Source of the DNA: Bombyx mori
Taxonomy: Eukaryota; Arthropoda; Insecta; Lepidoptera; Bombycidae
Length of the DNA: 64,000 nucleotides
Direction: 5' to 3'
Assembly: GCF_030269925.1 (NCBI RefSeq)
Contig: NC_085131.1
Span: 13,749,501-13,813,500, forward strand
Shown: positions 42,001-54,629 of the stretch, one piece after another
How positions within the stretch are numbered: position 1 is the stretch's first letter
Layout: every line of letters starts with the position of its first letter
Made by a program: the position numbers and the translations under genes
The notes under the pieces: generated by a model
Databases searched by the model: none
What the model was told of the DNA's origin: nothing
Seen by the model: the letters and a program-made list of their open reading frames with translations, nothing else

Positions 42001-43461
42001 GTTACTTCTGTATCAACAAAAGAAAACTAGTCTAGAGATTAATGTTATTGCAAAGCATCATATTTGTGATTAGGCTCTATCAAGTGGATCCTGTTCTCGT
42101 CTATCTTTGAAGGATCTCAAAAGGATTAATTTAAATTGAGATTCCATTGATTGTATTTTTCTTTTAATTTGATATCAATTTTTGTATGAACCACGGTCAC
42201 TCAATTAAGTAATAAATTCAAAGTAATTCTTTTAGAGATATCGAAGACTTTGCCTACTATTGTAGACAATACTTACTTTCTATTTACTTTTATAACAATT
42301 ATAATTATACTTACTTTCTTAGAGATCTGTCTGTTGTATAAAAAGTCTCAGATATTATCACAAAATTTCGAGTTAATATTGACTATACATTGCCTGTTCC
42401 AATCATAAATTCAATTCAGAATATTTCGATATCACAACCAAAAATAAAATTGCTTATTTTTAGTATAACTGTTTACTTGTATCGACCTTTTGTAGAAAGT
42501 AAAACATAAAACATTTAATTCCGATTTAAATAGGTTTAAGTGTTAAACAATTACAGAACAATGATTTTTTAAATTAAATTATCAATTCTATAATCATAAA
42601 TAATAAAATTTAATAACATTAATAAAATAAATTCAAACGACCCTCCTCAATATTTTTATTTCAAATAATATTTCGTTAATACGCCGCAAAACTTTTTTCT
42701 TGATTCCTTACAACTTCTGAGAGATAATTACTTCCTAGATGTAAAAACTGGTGACTTTTATGTTCGAAACAAGAGAGAAAACTTCTTTTTAACTCCTTTG
42801 ATAAGCTGAGTCTGATTTTGATGAAACTTGTTGGCTAGTTACTTATTGTGGTTTATTATTAGTAACTACATTGTAATAGGGCTGTTGTGCCCAGGAACTA
42901 CGGTAAATATTTATCACCAGAGCCCAAAGTCGTCAAAGCAACGAAAATGTTGAAATTAATATAAGCATAATTTTAATAAAAGGTTAAAATATATAAAGAA
43001 ATAAAAGTGACCTCGATACTTCTAAATAATAATAATAAATTAATAATGATTTATTTATTTTTCTCTTAAAGGTATAGTACAAATACAAATGGAAATTAAC
43101 CTTATAATTTATTTTGTAAGCCTTTGAAAAAGCTGAAGTCTGTACTAGGTTCAAAGACCTGTATTACTGATCTCCAGGCTTCCTCCTTCTTAAGATAGAT
43201 TAGGTTAGGTTAAGTCGTGAACAGATGCTGCGGACTATTGTTGAGAAATCATTAGGTGTTATCATTTAAGGTGATTATGCGTGTGTGCTTCTAAAAGATC
43301 TATAGTTCCTAACAGTTTCTAAAAGATCTAACTAAATTAAACAAGAAAGAATTGTCGTGAATATTTATTGGGCGTACCGTAAAAACCATCAGTACCATCA
43401 GCTATAGCAAATTCACGAAGAGCCATCATTAAGAACATAAAAACCGAACATGAGCGGTAAC
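42001..43461. other. No feature recognised
   Basis: AT-rich, many short TTA/AAT tracts, no ORF above background. Confidence 0.45.
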
Positions 43462-43580
43462 CAGGGCACGTGGAGTAAATGAACGAGGTTGGAGAACCGT
43501 AACTGCTGGCCGGAGGTCTAAAGAACTAGAGGCAGGCCCAAGCTCAGATAGTTAAGACGACGCTGAGTAGGATACCAAAA
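43462..43580 (+). pseudogene. Degenerate C-terminal fragment of an RTE-type LINE
   Basis: Broken frames give GHVE..MNE and RGRPKLR, resembling the GHVARxxxxRW and GRPxxRW blocks of RTE ORF2 C-termini. Indels and stops throughout. Confidence 0.35.
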
Positions 43581-44176
43581 GCTTAGGGGTGATGAGATGG
43601 AGAAGAAATTTGTAATGGCTCAGATGATAATGTTTCATAATAAATTAATAATTATTTGTTATCAATCTCATTCGTAAGATACAATAATTTCGCATCGGCT
43701 CAAGTATTGTTATATGCGGTAATATTATTTGAACTACAAAACCGGTTAAATAGCGATTTGAAACCAAATAGGTTTTCGAATACTATAGCCCAAATATTTG
43801 ACAGATAAGCTTAAAGACAAGTAGCACATATATATCTTGACTTGATGAGAAATATCCAAAGTGTTATTATTAATCAAACTATTCAGTATGGTAAGAGGGA
43901 ACAAACATTGCACCAATTCATAAATTTATAAACGAATTAAAACCAGCATTAAATATAGTCTGATCGCGGTTTGCACACAAACTTTGCCGCTTAATTAAGA
44001 TGGGAGAGATAAATAATAAAGATATCTTTTGTTTAACAAGTGGTGCTTTTATAAGGTTAGCCCTAATGAAGAAGAATCATGTCGACATGCTTTTTTTTTC
44101 ATTCAAAAACTTTTTTTTTTATGCACAGGTACTTGTGTACATTCTCCTATATCTAAATTAGAAATCATAAAGCTAT

Positions 44177-44281
44177 ATTTTTTTTATTGCTTATATGGGT
44201 GGACGAGCTCACAGCCCACCTGGTGTTAAGTGGTTACTGAAGCCCATAGACATCTACAACGTAGCCGCGCCACCCACCTTT
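44177..44281 (-). repeat. Bm1 SINE 3' end only
   Basis: T-run and tattgcttatatgggtggacgag through cgccacccaccttt. It is an extreme 5' truncation with a short T-run. Confidence 0.85.
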
Positions 44282-44679
44282 AATTTTATGAAGAGCAATA
44301 GTCACTTAACGACTGATATTCGTCAGAAAAGAAGCTTTCCCTCAATATTTTTGAACGAACCTTATTAAGATTAATTACGAATGAAATTCGCTGAAACCAA
44401 AACAAAAACTTTTAAACACGAAATGTGGTCCCGCGCGTATTGTTACGGATGGAACGTTTAATCTAATCTCGTCTGAACCGAGAGGCTGAGGCAAGGGCTA
44501 CTATTAGTTTAAACACACGTTTCGTTATACTGACCCTAGACGCTGAGTCCTCGCCGTTCTAGGTTAATATCAAAGTATCTTGCCTCAGAATATATTTGGT
44601 ATCCCAAGGTAATGAACCGACCTAGTGTTCTCACATAAGTCGCCAGAATCAGTGCAATCTGTCCCGAGCGGTTGTCCTG
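44282..44679. other. No feature recognised
   Basis: Moderately GC-rich, no ORF or known repeat. Confidence 0.4.
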
Positions 44680-44905
44680 TTTTTTTTTTTTGGTTCGGGC
44701 CAGGGATTGGGGTTTCCAGATCTAGGGGGCCCGCGTGAGTCTTGAAGGTCCACAGCTGTTGGGAGCGGACCGTACGCCATTAGGATGTTTTTAGACTCCT
44801 ATGCACCAAACGACTCCACTTGCAATCTCTTACCCGAAGACCGATCTCTGCGCAAGATCAGAACCTGGGCAGAGTAGCGGGATTGCCGCGGTCAACTCTA
44901 CAACC
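44680..44905 (-). repeat. 3' tail of the same unidentified LINE as 1192-1398
   Basis: T12, then ggttcgggccagggattggggt, agctgttgggagcggacc, ccaaacgactcc..tgca.tctc, in the same order as the copy at 1192. The two are clearly homologous but diverged. Confidence 0.6.
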
Positions 44906-44984
44906 AGACTCGTGGCGCCATCTCAAGGATTTTCCTAACCCAACTGCGGTAATATACAGGGTATTTTTTTTTTCCTGAACATCT

Positions 44985-45165
44985 CAAAGCTATCGGGGCT
45001 TAAAAGATAAAACACTCCTTGTATTTGTATCAAGCAAAACGACGATGCCAGGGACCTTATAATTATTCAAAAAGTTCGACAGAAATACCTAAAGTATTAA
45101 GTATATGCGTGTTGGCGAATAACTTCCACGATGAAAAAATAGCATTGTGCCATAAAATTGGAAAA
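44985..45165 (+). repeat. Degenerate Bm1 5' part
   Basis: atcggggcttaaaagataaaacactcc matches the tRNA-like head, and aacttccacgatgaaaaaatagcattgtg the linker. The 3' half is missing. Confidence 0.5.
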
Positions 45166-45195
45166 ATAAGAATTAGAGCAATAGAATATTTTTGA

Positions 45196-45275
45196 TTGCC
45201 TTAGGCAGAAGCTTAAGTCATACTTAATGGTGACTTGTCAATGGCACTCATGGACATCGGTAATACCACTTCGTT
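45196..45275 (-). repeat. Degenerate 3' tail of the 15.4-kb LINE family
   Basis: gattgccttaggcagaagc..aatggtgacttgtcaatggc.ctcatggacatc.g.aatacca. Confidence 0.5.
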
Positions 45276-47565
45276 AGAAGATTTGGTGGGGATACTACTA
45301 CTAAGTAGATGGATATTAAGGAAGTAGAACCAGTATTTCGATGTGTTAATTGATTAGAGGCTAACGCTGATTGGACGATTACAATAATCGCGTAACATCT
45401 CTAGATATACTCCCGTGTATTCTCTAACATAGTTCCCCAGGTGAGCGTTAAGACAATGAGCTTCTCAACTTAAGGGAAACAGACAGATGGACAAATTGTG
45501 AACTTGTACTGGATCTTTTTAACTTTTCAAGCTCAGCTATTCTCATTTAGTCTTCATTCTATTTCACGAGCTTGTTCAGGATTATAATTATCGTTGTTGG
45601 GTTAAGTTTTTTTATTATTAATGAAATCAGCTTGATTTTGACCTTAAATATCCAGAGACTTGAATTTTCATTTCATTTAAACCGTAAGCGTAGCTTTAAT
45701 TATACACTGCATTAGTATATTGTGCGATTTTGTCGTCTTGCTTCGTTGGTCGTTCTAGAAGTTTCGGAATTAAAACCGTAAAGTCAGAACTTTCTTTTTT
45801 TGAAATGTCCACCTCAAAACTATAATTTAAATCAACCCTAATTGCATAAATACTATGATCATTAAAAAAAATATAATTTAATAGTAGAAGTTTAAATAGT
45901 GGTGTGGAACAACTATTTTACGCACTAATCCCGAAAAATCGATTAATTAAATCAGCCAAATTCTGAAGTTTCGCCGTTTTCATTTTGATGCGGTTTCCTT
46001 GAACCCAAACGACGATTACAAAGGATTTGGAATTGATTGTATTTAATTCTATCGACCTTTCTGATTAAATAGATACAATTCCAAAATTAGGTACGAGATA
46101 ACTGATTTTGCGTTTCTCTCTGAAAGCTTCAAAAGGGGGATGTTAATGAGGAGAAACGCGTAATAATAGCGGATGCTGTTTCGAGTGGTGGCAAATGGGA
46201 TATCCCCATCAGGCGGGCGGCGGCGCGGTCGGAAGTTTACTTACACCGCCGCCTTCGCCTCCGGTTCAAAACACGACATTCGGCAAACGGGTCGCCAGAT
46301 TTACTGCTTAACAGTACATCAACTTTATTTAAAAATTTAAGCAATGGTCTGAACGATTTGGACTCAATTCAATGGCTTGACCGATGGTAAACTTAGCCAA
46401 ATAATGCCAAACTTTGCATAAGACCGCACGGGTGGTTAACAATCCAAATCTGTTTCTGTGAATCATTTGCGCGTGTTCCACTCTGAAAGGTGGAATAGAC
46501 TCACTTCATATATCGAGGAAAAACAACACCGCGTCACATTGTCGTGTTTAGGGACTCTGGTATCATGGCCACACGTGATGGGTGACTAGAACTAGAAATC
46601 TAGTTCGTCCATGCCAATGAAATCCATCGGTTTTCTAGGATTTGTCAACGCGCCTATAAATGATCTACGCAAATGCTAATATTTGTGGAACCGCGTGCAC
46701 AGTGGCCCGTGTAACCCGTTCCTTCACCCGTGCTCGATCGGTCCTAATTCGAGCCGTGATCTCGTGTCGAATAACTGTCGCTCGGTTTCCGCATGATTTG
46801 TCACGATCCGGGGCCTAAAAACCGGCCTATTTTATTTACGTTACATTAAACGGTTTAAATTTGCGTCCTAAAATTTGTACGCCACGGATGAATTCATTTC
46901 AGTATTCCGTGATATGGGTATAGCGGACTTTGTGATAGTTTTAAGAGGATTTCTGGTTATTTGAATTTCATAGGAAAGTCGTAAGTTCAAGTTCAATTAC
47001 ACGTTCACATTAGGGGACTACTATGCCATATTCAGGTGAGTAAAAAGTGAAAACTATAATACGAGCATTTTGGATAATGCAACCGAATGCAAAATCAATG
47101 AAACCGTTACTGGCATCTATAAACATCATATAAGTTCTGTATAAGAAATCTGTATGTCATTCGTTAGTTTTTAAACCTCAAAGTGAAATACATGATGCAT
47201 AAAATTGACAGAGAAATAGGTGAGAATACTATTGCTATAAAAGAATAGAGAACAGGAAATCCGGACATACATCAAGGTGCATTGATCTCAAGGCCTAGTG
47301 GCGTTGTAAAATTTTTGAACTTGCTAGGAAAATTAACAATTATATTTTTTTCTTCTAGTAATATGCTTTAAAATTTAAGACATTAAACAGGCACAACAAG
47401 AAAAACGTGCAGCATACTTTCAATGCTAACTACATTCTCGAGCGTGAAGGTCCTAAATAAAGCCGGATTGTAAATAAAGTGCCAGGTAAACTGCTACAAA
47501 ACGCAGTGTAGTACTGTAATGGAAAATAAATTGAAAAACTCTGAAGTAATATGGACTAATGATTT
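45276..47565. other. Long unassigned stretch with a GC-rich island
   Basis: No repeat end or long ORF. 46190-46300 and 46700-46810 are CpG-rich (gcgggcggcggcgcggtcgg, ctcgatcggtcctaattcgagccg) in an otherwise AT-rich window, and could be a promoter or first-exon remnant. No splice or coding support. Confidence 0.4.
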
Positions 47566-47810
47566 TTTTTTCTTAACTATGCTGATAGCCTTGAGAGGCT
47601 ATATCAGCTTCACCCTAACATGCAGATGAGCTAACGGGACTCAAACCGGAGTGGTGCTAACACTGGCCCTAGCAAGAGCAGTGCTTCGCAGAATCTACCA
47701 TCGGATCGGAAACGCGACCCACTGTGAAGATCCGGCGAGAAACTCAGTGGGCTGTGTCTGTGGGTTAATTCGATCGTCGAGCCCTTCGTCGCAAGCGACG
47801 AAAATAAGAT
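47566..47810 (-). repeat. 5'-truncated Jockey-type LINE
   Basis: atgctgatagccttgagaggctat through gcccttcgtcgcaagcgacg; closely similar to 6580-6800 of the full-length element. The poly(A) reads as tttttttt at 47563-47570. Confidence 0.88.
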
Positions 47811-48237
47811 AACATGTAAAATAAGACCGGAAAAGAGCAATATTGAAAATTCTTGACTACAGATTTAGTTTTTTATGAAACGATATAAAATAATATATAA
47901 GAGATACCTATATATAATTATCTCCATCTTCAAAGTAAGTTTAAGTAAATAGAAGTTACTTACGTAAAATAAAATTGGCTGACACGAAGTAAGAGAGTAA
48001 TTGATCCAAAAATATATACAACCGATAATGATTTTTTATTTGGTTACAATTTTTTAATGTTTTTTTTTTGTATTTTAGTTAAAAGCTTTTCACTATTTAG
48101 AACACTATTTGTTAATTCATTAAAGTCTACCTAGTGGTGGACATCTGGATCGCTTTTATTGAATGGTCTTTATTTTTTTCTATAAAGTAATTTAATAATC
48201 GAGCAAATGTGTATTTATTACTATCCCTTCCTGTTTC

Positions 48238-48577
48238 GTCCGAATTATTTGAGGAATTATTCGAGATGATCCCCTCGTCTTCTTTCCACAATCACAATTC
48301 TCAAGAGTTCATCTATATTATCTGGAACCGCTACGTTCATCCACAGTGCGTTTTCGAAGATTTTTTCTGCCACGTACCATCCGGCTTTGGAATTAACTCC
48401 CCTCCACGGTATTCCCGAGCGCTATAACATGTCTTTCTTCAAACAAGGCTTGTGGAGAGTACTCAATGGTAGGCAGCGGCTTGGCTCTGCCCCTGCTATT
48501 GCTGACGTTAATGAGTAACTAAATACCATCAGATGGGCCGTATGCTCGTCTGCCTACAAAGGCAATTGAACAAAAAA
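48238..48577 (+). pseudogene. 5'-truncated copy of the 15.4-kb LINE (last ORF2 codons plus 3' UTR)
   Basis: ttatttgaggaattattcgagatgat, ctgccacgtaccatccggct, cgctataacatgtctttcttc, then ggcagcggcttggctctgcc and the aaaggcaatt end. About 75 codons of the C-terminus are recognisable but interrupted by indels. Confidence 0.85.
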
Positions 48578-49254
48578 GAATGATGCAGACTTGTGTTAGC
48601 ACATTCCACAGAAAGCCGTCTATTTTCCTACTAAGGAATCAGGAGTAGTAACACAGTTGTGGTAATGTTATTTTATATTAGATTGACATCTATACTTATA
48701 GAAATACATAGATATTAAACGGAAATAAGAGAGACATTCAAATGATTTCCTCCACGTCTCACCTCCGTCGTCTGCGGCAGTAAAACCAAACAACAAAGCC
48801 AGGAACACACAACATAAAGACTCGAACAACACGAGACCCATAAATTCACTATATCATCAGGATAGGAGCATAAAAATTCATTGGTTTCCTTCGATTCACC
48901 CCGAACAGTTTTCATTTCATTGCGAGAGTATTATTTTATGCTGCCTCTGGGAATGCCGATGGTTTTTTACTGCGCACACCAGCTCGACGTATCTCCGTAA
49001 CGTTTAAGATTGTATGTTTTATCGCTTATGTTGTATTTTTTTGTTTAGTTGCCGTTTTGTGAATCGTTGGTACGGCCTGTTTTAGCTCGATCAAAGAACA
49101 GCGTTCACAGGACTATCTGTCGTGCGTGCACTGATAGAAATTGAAATGGACGCTGCGACGAAGGACTGACAAAGATGCGACTTTTCTATCTAGTAATCAT
49201 TTATAATGGTTGTATTTTGAGATACAAGTCAAAATTGAAATGTCTTTAAGGCAT
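48578..49254. other. No feature recognised
   Basis: No supported gene or repeat. Confidence 0.4.
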
Positions 49255-49665
49255 TGTGTAAAATATAAAACACTCCGAGCACTCGTACTGAGCGATGCAA
49301 CTAATCAATTAAAATCCGATAGCCAGGTATATTTGTCTAATGCAATACTTACTTAACACATGTTCACAAACAGATTGCATGATTAAGGAATGACTACGTG
49401 TTATAAAAATAATAATTATGCTTAACGTAATTACTGGTGGTAGGATGTATTATTATAAATGTATTAAAAATAATAATTATGCACGGCACCTGTTTAAAAA
49501 CACCCATGCGTTCTGATTCACTAAAGTTGGAAAAGCTCATATAGAATACAAGTGAGATTTAGATCTTATGCCTACGGGTGGATGTGGGAATTCCACATCC
49601 ATTCCATTGTATTTACTACAGTAACACCACTTAACGTCAGGTGTTCTAGGATCCCATTAAGCGTT
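49255..49665 (+). repeat. Old full-length Bm1 SINE
   Basis: Head remnants (gcgatgcaac..atccgatagc), acacatgttcacaaacagattgcatgattaaggaatgac, then attactggtggtaggatg and a heavily diverged body ending near gtaacaccacttaacgtcaggtg. Confidence 0.6.
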
Positions 49666-50750
49666 TATAAAAAAAATGTCAATAAAAAATCATTTGATCA
49701 CTAGTAATTTTACACTGGATGTTTAAAATCGACCTCTTAGATCTAAAACATTTTCGTTTCAAATCAACTAAGAAGATAAATAAGGCCGATAAGCCTGGAG
49801 CGACTAATAAGAGCACGTAGACGCTTGAGATGGTGTGAACAGATGCTAGAATTAATGCACCTGTTGACGTTGCAACCTTGTGTAGAAGTATCAGTAAATA
49901 TATGTATAATGTTATGAAATATTCTAAAAATGGTTGAACAATAATAAAAGACTGGGTTGAAATTTCGTTATCTGTACAATATTAAGAAAACAGCATTTAA
50001 CGCCTTTATTTTCAACCAATTATTATTTTACAATCCTCATTTTTCTCAATGACAGAGTTTAGTCAATATATATAAGAAAAATCTTTTTTTATAAAAATAA
50101 AAACTTTCAGAGGTTTTCTATAAAAATTACATAAAAAAGCTTTTTCTGTAAATAATAATAATATGTAGTATTTGTATATGCACCCAGTACTATCCCAGAG
50201 CAGATAACGCATGATCTTCAAAACATATTTTACCAATAGGACAGCACAGTAATTCCAATTCTCTATCGAAGTCCAATTATCTAAACTGCATGTTCTGGCT
50301 AATTTATTTAACAACTAAGAGACCAAATTGCTGAAAAGCCGGTACGCAATTATTATTTCTTAAGAGGGGTAAAACCTTGCAGCCAGAAATTACAGTACAC
50401 CTTTCCTTTAACGATATAATCGTGGTAATTGGCACAGCCGCGAAATATAACGGCCTTCGATGGGGCATTAACATATAATATTATCGGTATAAGGAGACCC
50501 TTAGTGGGAAATTGCAAAAAGGTTCAAATAAATTATACATTGGCTTCGAGTAACGGCGATTTAATCAATATTTTAATTCAACTTTGACTTAAAATTTATG
50601 GTAACTAGGAATATATAATAGTTTTCGCTTTGATGTACTTAATTTGAATTGGGATGGGATTAGGGTCATCGTGTGGGAGATCTGGAATAGGGTGTCCAAA
50701 TGCCTTTACTTTTTTGATTCTGAACTCGTATTTTAAGGTACGATGTTTAG
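49666..50750. other. No feature recognised
   Basis: AT-rich; no ORF or repeat I can support. Confidence 0.45.
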
Positions 50751-51006
50751 TTTTTTTTTTTTTTTTTTTATTGCTTAGATGTGTGGACGAGCTCACAGCC
50801 CACCTGGTGTTAAGTGGTTACTGGAGCCCATAGAAATCTACAACGTAAATGCGCCACCCACCTTGAGATATAAGTTCTAAGGTCTTAACTATAATTACAA
50901 CGGCTGCCCCACCCTTCAAACCGAAACGCATTACTGCTTCACGGTAGAAATAGGCAGGGTGGTGGTACCTACCCGCGCCGACTCACAAGAGGTCCTACCA
51001 CCAGTA
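50751..51006 (-). repeat. Bm1 SINE, 5'-truncated, long poly(T)
   Basis: T19 at 50751-50769, then tattgcttagatgtgtggacgag through gtcctaccaccagta. Very well preserved, so young. Confidence 0.92.
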
Positions 51007-51592
51007 AGAAGTTAGTTAGGGTAGGGTCAATGGTAAGAGATCTCGTGAATGAATCCCCATGCGCTGAACTGATCAGGTGAAAGACCTTACTGAAACCCCA
51101 CTTAGTGAGTGCGTGCGCCGGGCCTCGGTTCGTAAACTATGGAAAACATCTATCAAGGCTTTAATAAACAAGAATTCCATAGGACCACGACTGCTCTGCC
51201 AAGAACAACCGACTATGATGATGATGTTTAGTTATAAAGCGTCATGTCATGCTGGTGCTCTAATTTTGGGGACGTTGATTCCAGTATGCTCGTATATTGA
51301 TGCTATGCGTTTTCCATTGTATCCTTGAGTTATCGTTACTTATAGAAAAAGACAGAGTAGTATTCTTCTAGAATTATCAAATGGTCAAGAAAGGGTACTT
51401 TGCTAATAATGAAGATAATGAATAAGACAATGTGTGTTTTTCTTAAATTCGAATGCTGCTAATTAAATATTCGTTCTACTTAAATGACAAACGATGAATG
51501 ATGGACTCGTGGAAATAATTACCTTTAAATACTTAATTCACAAATTGATGACGTTTTTAAGAATAGTCCTTCCTTAGTTCCATGTCACCAGC
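51007..51592. other. Unassigned; possible LINE scrap
   Basis: ccgactatgatgatgatg (51210-51228) resembles an RTE-style ATG-repeat tail; a weak 83-codon frame overlaps it. No gene called. Confidence 0.3.
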
Positions 51593-51845
51593 TTTTTTTT
51601 TAAATTTTTTATTGCTTAGATGGTTGGACGAGCTCACAGCCCACCTGGTGTTCAGTGGTTACTGGAGCCCATAGACATCTACAACGTAAATGCGCCACCC
51701 ACCTTGAGACATAAGTTCTAAGGTCTCAGTACAGTTACAACGGCTGCCCTGCCCTTCAAACCGAAATGCATTACTGCTTCACGGCAGAAATAGGCAGGGT
51801 GGTGGTACCTACCCGCGTGAACTCACAAAAGGTCCTACCACTAGT
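51593..51845 (-). repeat. Bm1 SINE, 5'-truncated
   Basis: tttttattgcttagatggttggacgag through gtcctaccactagta. Confidence 0.9.
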
Positions 51846-53566
51846 AAAAAATCTAAAATGTCTCTGCTACAAATTTTATGAGATAAGGATTCCTTTTAAG
51901 AGCACTGTAAATATGAAGTAATCACTTTTTCCACATTCCCAAAAAGCCCGGTTTTTAGTGAACACCAAACCAAATCGAGCTTAACAAATCGAAAACATAA
52001 ACAAAAACCAAAATTTTCCTTGGAACGATTCACTTATCTTCAAAATGTAGTACAATATTTGCATGTCATTCGAGCGTTAAGCTTAAAAACGTAAGCATTC
52101 CCGGCCTTAGGCCACGTCTCAATCGAAACCGGTCAATTTGCATAATAACAGTTGTTTCGTACGTGCCAATTTGTACCTAAACCATTCTGCTGACTCATTT
52201 AATGTACATTTGTGTCTTAACAATGGTCTTTCCTTGGGTTGGTTCCGTGTTTGTTAGTTCAAGGACTTTAGAGATACACACTAGGCCTTATTTCTTTATT
52301 TACTGCATTCGTTAGGAAGAATTCTTGAGATATAAGACAGAAGTACTAATGTTATTGTATAACGACTGGGGTACCTTTAAGACTAAAACACACCAACGAT
52401 TCATAGTAGTAGTACATGGTGAGTGAAATAGAATAAAAGTAGAAAAATTAAGGAGAAGAATACCACAGAAGACCATTCTCATTCCTGACAAGGGTTAGTA
52501 GGAACTAGTCGCAAGGTGACGATATAGATGTTGTGCTTTCTGCGGACACCGGTAACCTTCAGCACTATATGGGTTGTGAACTCTTCTTTCTGCCCATCCA
52601 GAGTAAGAAAAGAATCACGAGTCATATACGTAAAATGAGAAAAAGTATACAATTACATTTATTACGCCATGCTAATCTTTCACTGTGAAAATTGTTTATA
52701 AACACGTGCTATATAGGGTTTTGCTTTAAAAACTTTTCACTTCAGGACTTAGTCAGTGTCGCATCATTCGATACCAGTACTTTTACCTATTAGGCACGCT
52801 TCAATTATTTTATCATCATTTTCCTCATTGCCTCGTATTCCTCAATGCCGAGGGTCGTTACCACCTTTCTGTATCACTCTCGCACGATTTTTCTCCATCT
52901 GTTTCTGACTCTGGCGATGTGGAGGGATTTTATCATATTTGATAATTTATTATGATTTGATTGTAATTCTATTTGGTATTTACGGGTAGCATAAGCTCAA
53001 CGTGCACGGCCCATACAGTTGAGATTTCAGCCCACTTGATATGAAGTTCTCAACGAAGCCCACACCTCCAACACGTGACTGAACAACAACAACAGTAAAG
53101 TTTGGTACCCAACATAATCGCTCATTACCCAGTTTAGTCACCCACTCATTGAGTTCAAAGCCACGGTTGTATACGAGTCGACCCACATGGATTCTTTGAG
53201 CCAAAACATCAGACGTTAACAACCAGAATTTAACTTTACTCAAATAAAAAATGAATACTTTGTGTCGAAATAGAATCATTACCGCATTGTACATTAGCAC
53301 AATGATTTCCACAAATAGAATAGACGCCTTTGCCGCAGTGACGTCACCGGAATCCTCCCCAGTGACTCGTTACGTAAACTTCCGGCGACCGGAAACCGGA
53401 TGTAGTGTCCTATTCGAAAAAACTCGACACAACCGGCTTACAAAAAATTAACTACTGTTGTCCTTAGTACGGTATGATTCAATTACGGCATAATATGTGA
53501 TGCTATTCCAATTGCAACCGTAGATCGGTGCCATTTCGCAGCAAATCTAATCGGCCTAGTATATTG
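51846..53566. other. Unassigned stretch
   Basis: Contains an old LINE scrap at 52811-52872 (minus, shared with 35031), a Bm1-like scrap near 53004-53045, and a perfect CRE palindrome TGACGTCA at 53339-53346. No long ORF. Confidence 0.4.
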
Positions 53567-54229
53567 TTACGGTAAGAGTAACGCCAACTATCGCCGAATA
53601 GTCGAACGAATATCGAACGATCCAGAATGCTCGAGAATTACAACGCCATCTATTGTCAGATAGTGGAAACTACGACTAGAGACGTGTGGAATATTCTCGA
53701 TGGTTCTAGGGATGAGGTATCGGCTATAAAAACGTTGTAGGGATGTCGCGCAGTCAGTCAGTAATTGAAACTACTCGAAGCGAAACAGCGAACGGATCAC
53801 CTGAAGCGAATTGAGAGTTTTAAAGTGTTTGTTGAATATAAACACAAGGCAACCTCAAGATAAACCGTAGAAATCACAAGTTTGTTAGAATAAGAGCAAA
53901 ATGGAACACAGCTCGGAACACAGACGACGATGATCCCCGTGGGAATTTACTATTTTTCCTATCACAAATGAATTGGATGTTATCGGATATTTTAGTTCTG
54001 ATAGAACTCCCAAATCGCTACTCATAAAAATATTAATACTCACAAATCGATAGCTCTAATTTCCCTCGTGATTAAAATCCATGACGGTAATTTATAGCTA
54101 GCTATACACGCCACTGTCGCTTTTACGTCGTGAACCTCTAAATCGCACTCGAGTCGTTCTCAGAGAGAGCTACACGGATGTCGTGGAAAGATTTATTCGG
54201 AAGCTCGAAAACAGAATGATGTAACAATA
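53567..54229 (+). promoter_or_regulatory. Probable solo LTR with heat-shock-type pol II promoter
   Basis: Starts TGTTACGG and can be closed at TGTAACA (54223-54229), giving ~663 bp with inverted ends, though no clear target duplication. It holds a complete promoter: GAA/TTC units in 5-bp phase at 53615-53637 and 53689-53711 (heat-shock-element pattern), TATAAAA at 53725-53731, and an arthropod initiator TCAGT at 53754-53758, 31 bases from TATA. An A-rich leader and an ATG at 53901 follow. An LTR retrotransposon remnant is most likely; a displaced hsp-gene promoter is the alternative. Confidence 0.5.
53725..53758 (+). promoter_or_regulatory. TATA box plus TCAGT initiator
   Basis: TATAAAA and TCAGT are spaced as in insect core promoters (TATA first base to initiator A: 31 nt). 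Upstream heat-shock-like units end about 45 bases before the predicted start. Confidence 0.6.
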
Positions 54230-54629
54230 ACACGTGATAGATGACGTATCCGATCCGATGTCACGATTCGACGAGAGCTGCAATAATTTGACGTTTCCAT
54301 GACATTGACAAATGTTCCCCTCATACGGATTTCTTTTGAGTGCTATTCTCTCAGATTGTTCTGTATCTATGCCGTTTATTTTTAGCTATTGCATAGCTTT
54401 TATCGCGGGCTTTGAGCGCGGCGACTGAATCAAGAAATTCCGTAACGAAAATAACCTGAGACCCCCACTACGCCTACTATGTAGCTGGCGTTCAACACAT
54501 TCACACGTTGCGCTTGTGTTGTGTTTGTGACTAAGCGCGCGGCGTGACGCCGCACTGCCGCATGCACATCATGTAAAGTCTGCCCATCTCTACCTCGCGT
54601 GGTCCAGGTTATGAGTGTGAAGGGGACAG
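54230..54629. other. No gene recognised
   Basis: CpG-rich patches (gcgcgcggcgtgacgccgcac at 54535-54555). gctattgcatagcttttatcgcgg (54386) has an inverted-like relative at 59731 (gctatgcaatagctttaccgcgg). Confidence 0.35.

Noticed and set aside
43200..43214. TTAGGTTAGGTTAAG, resembling the insect telomeric repeat
   Set aside because: Only two and a half units, at a level expected by chance in 64 kb.
53901..53933. 10-codon ORF in good context after the heat-shock-type promoter
   Set aside because: Too short to support as a gene. It could be a leader peptide or chance, so only the promoter is reported.
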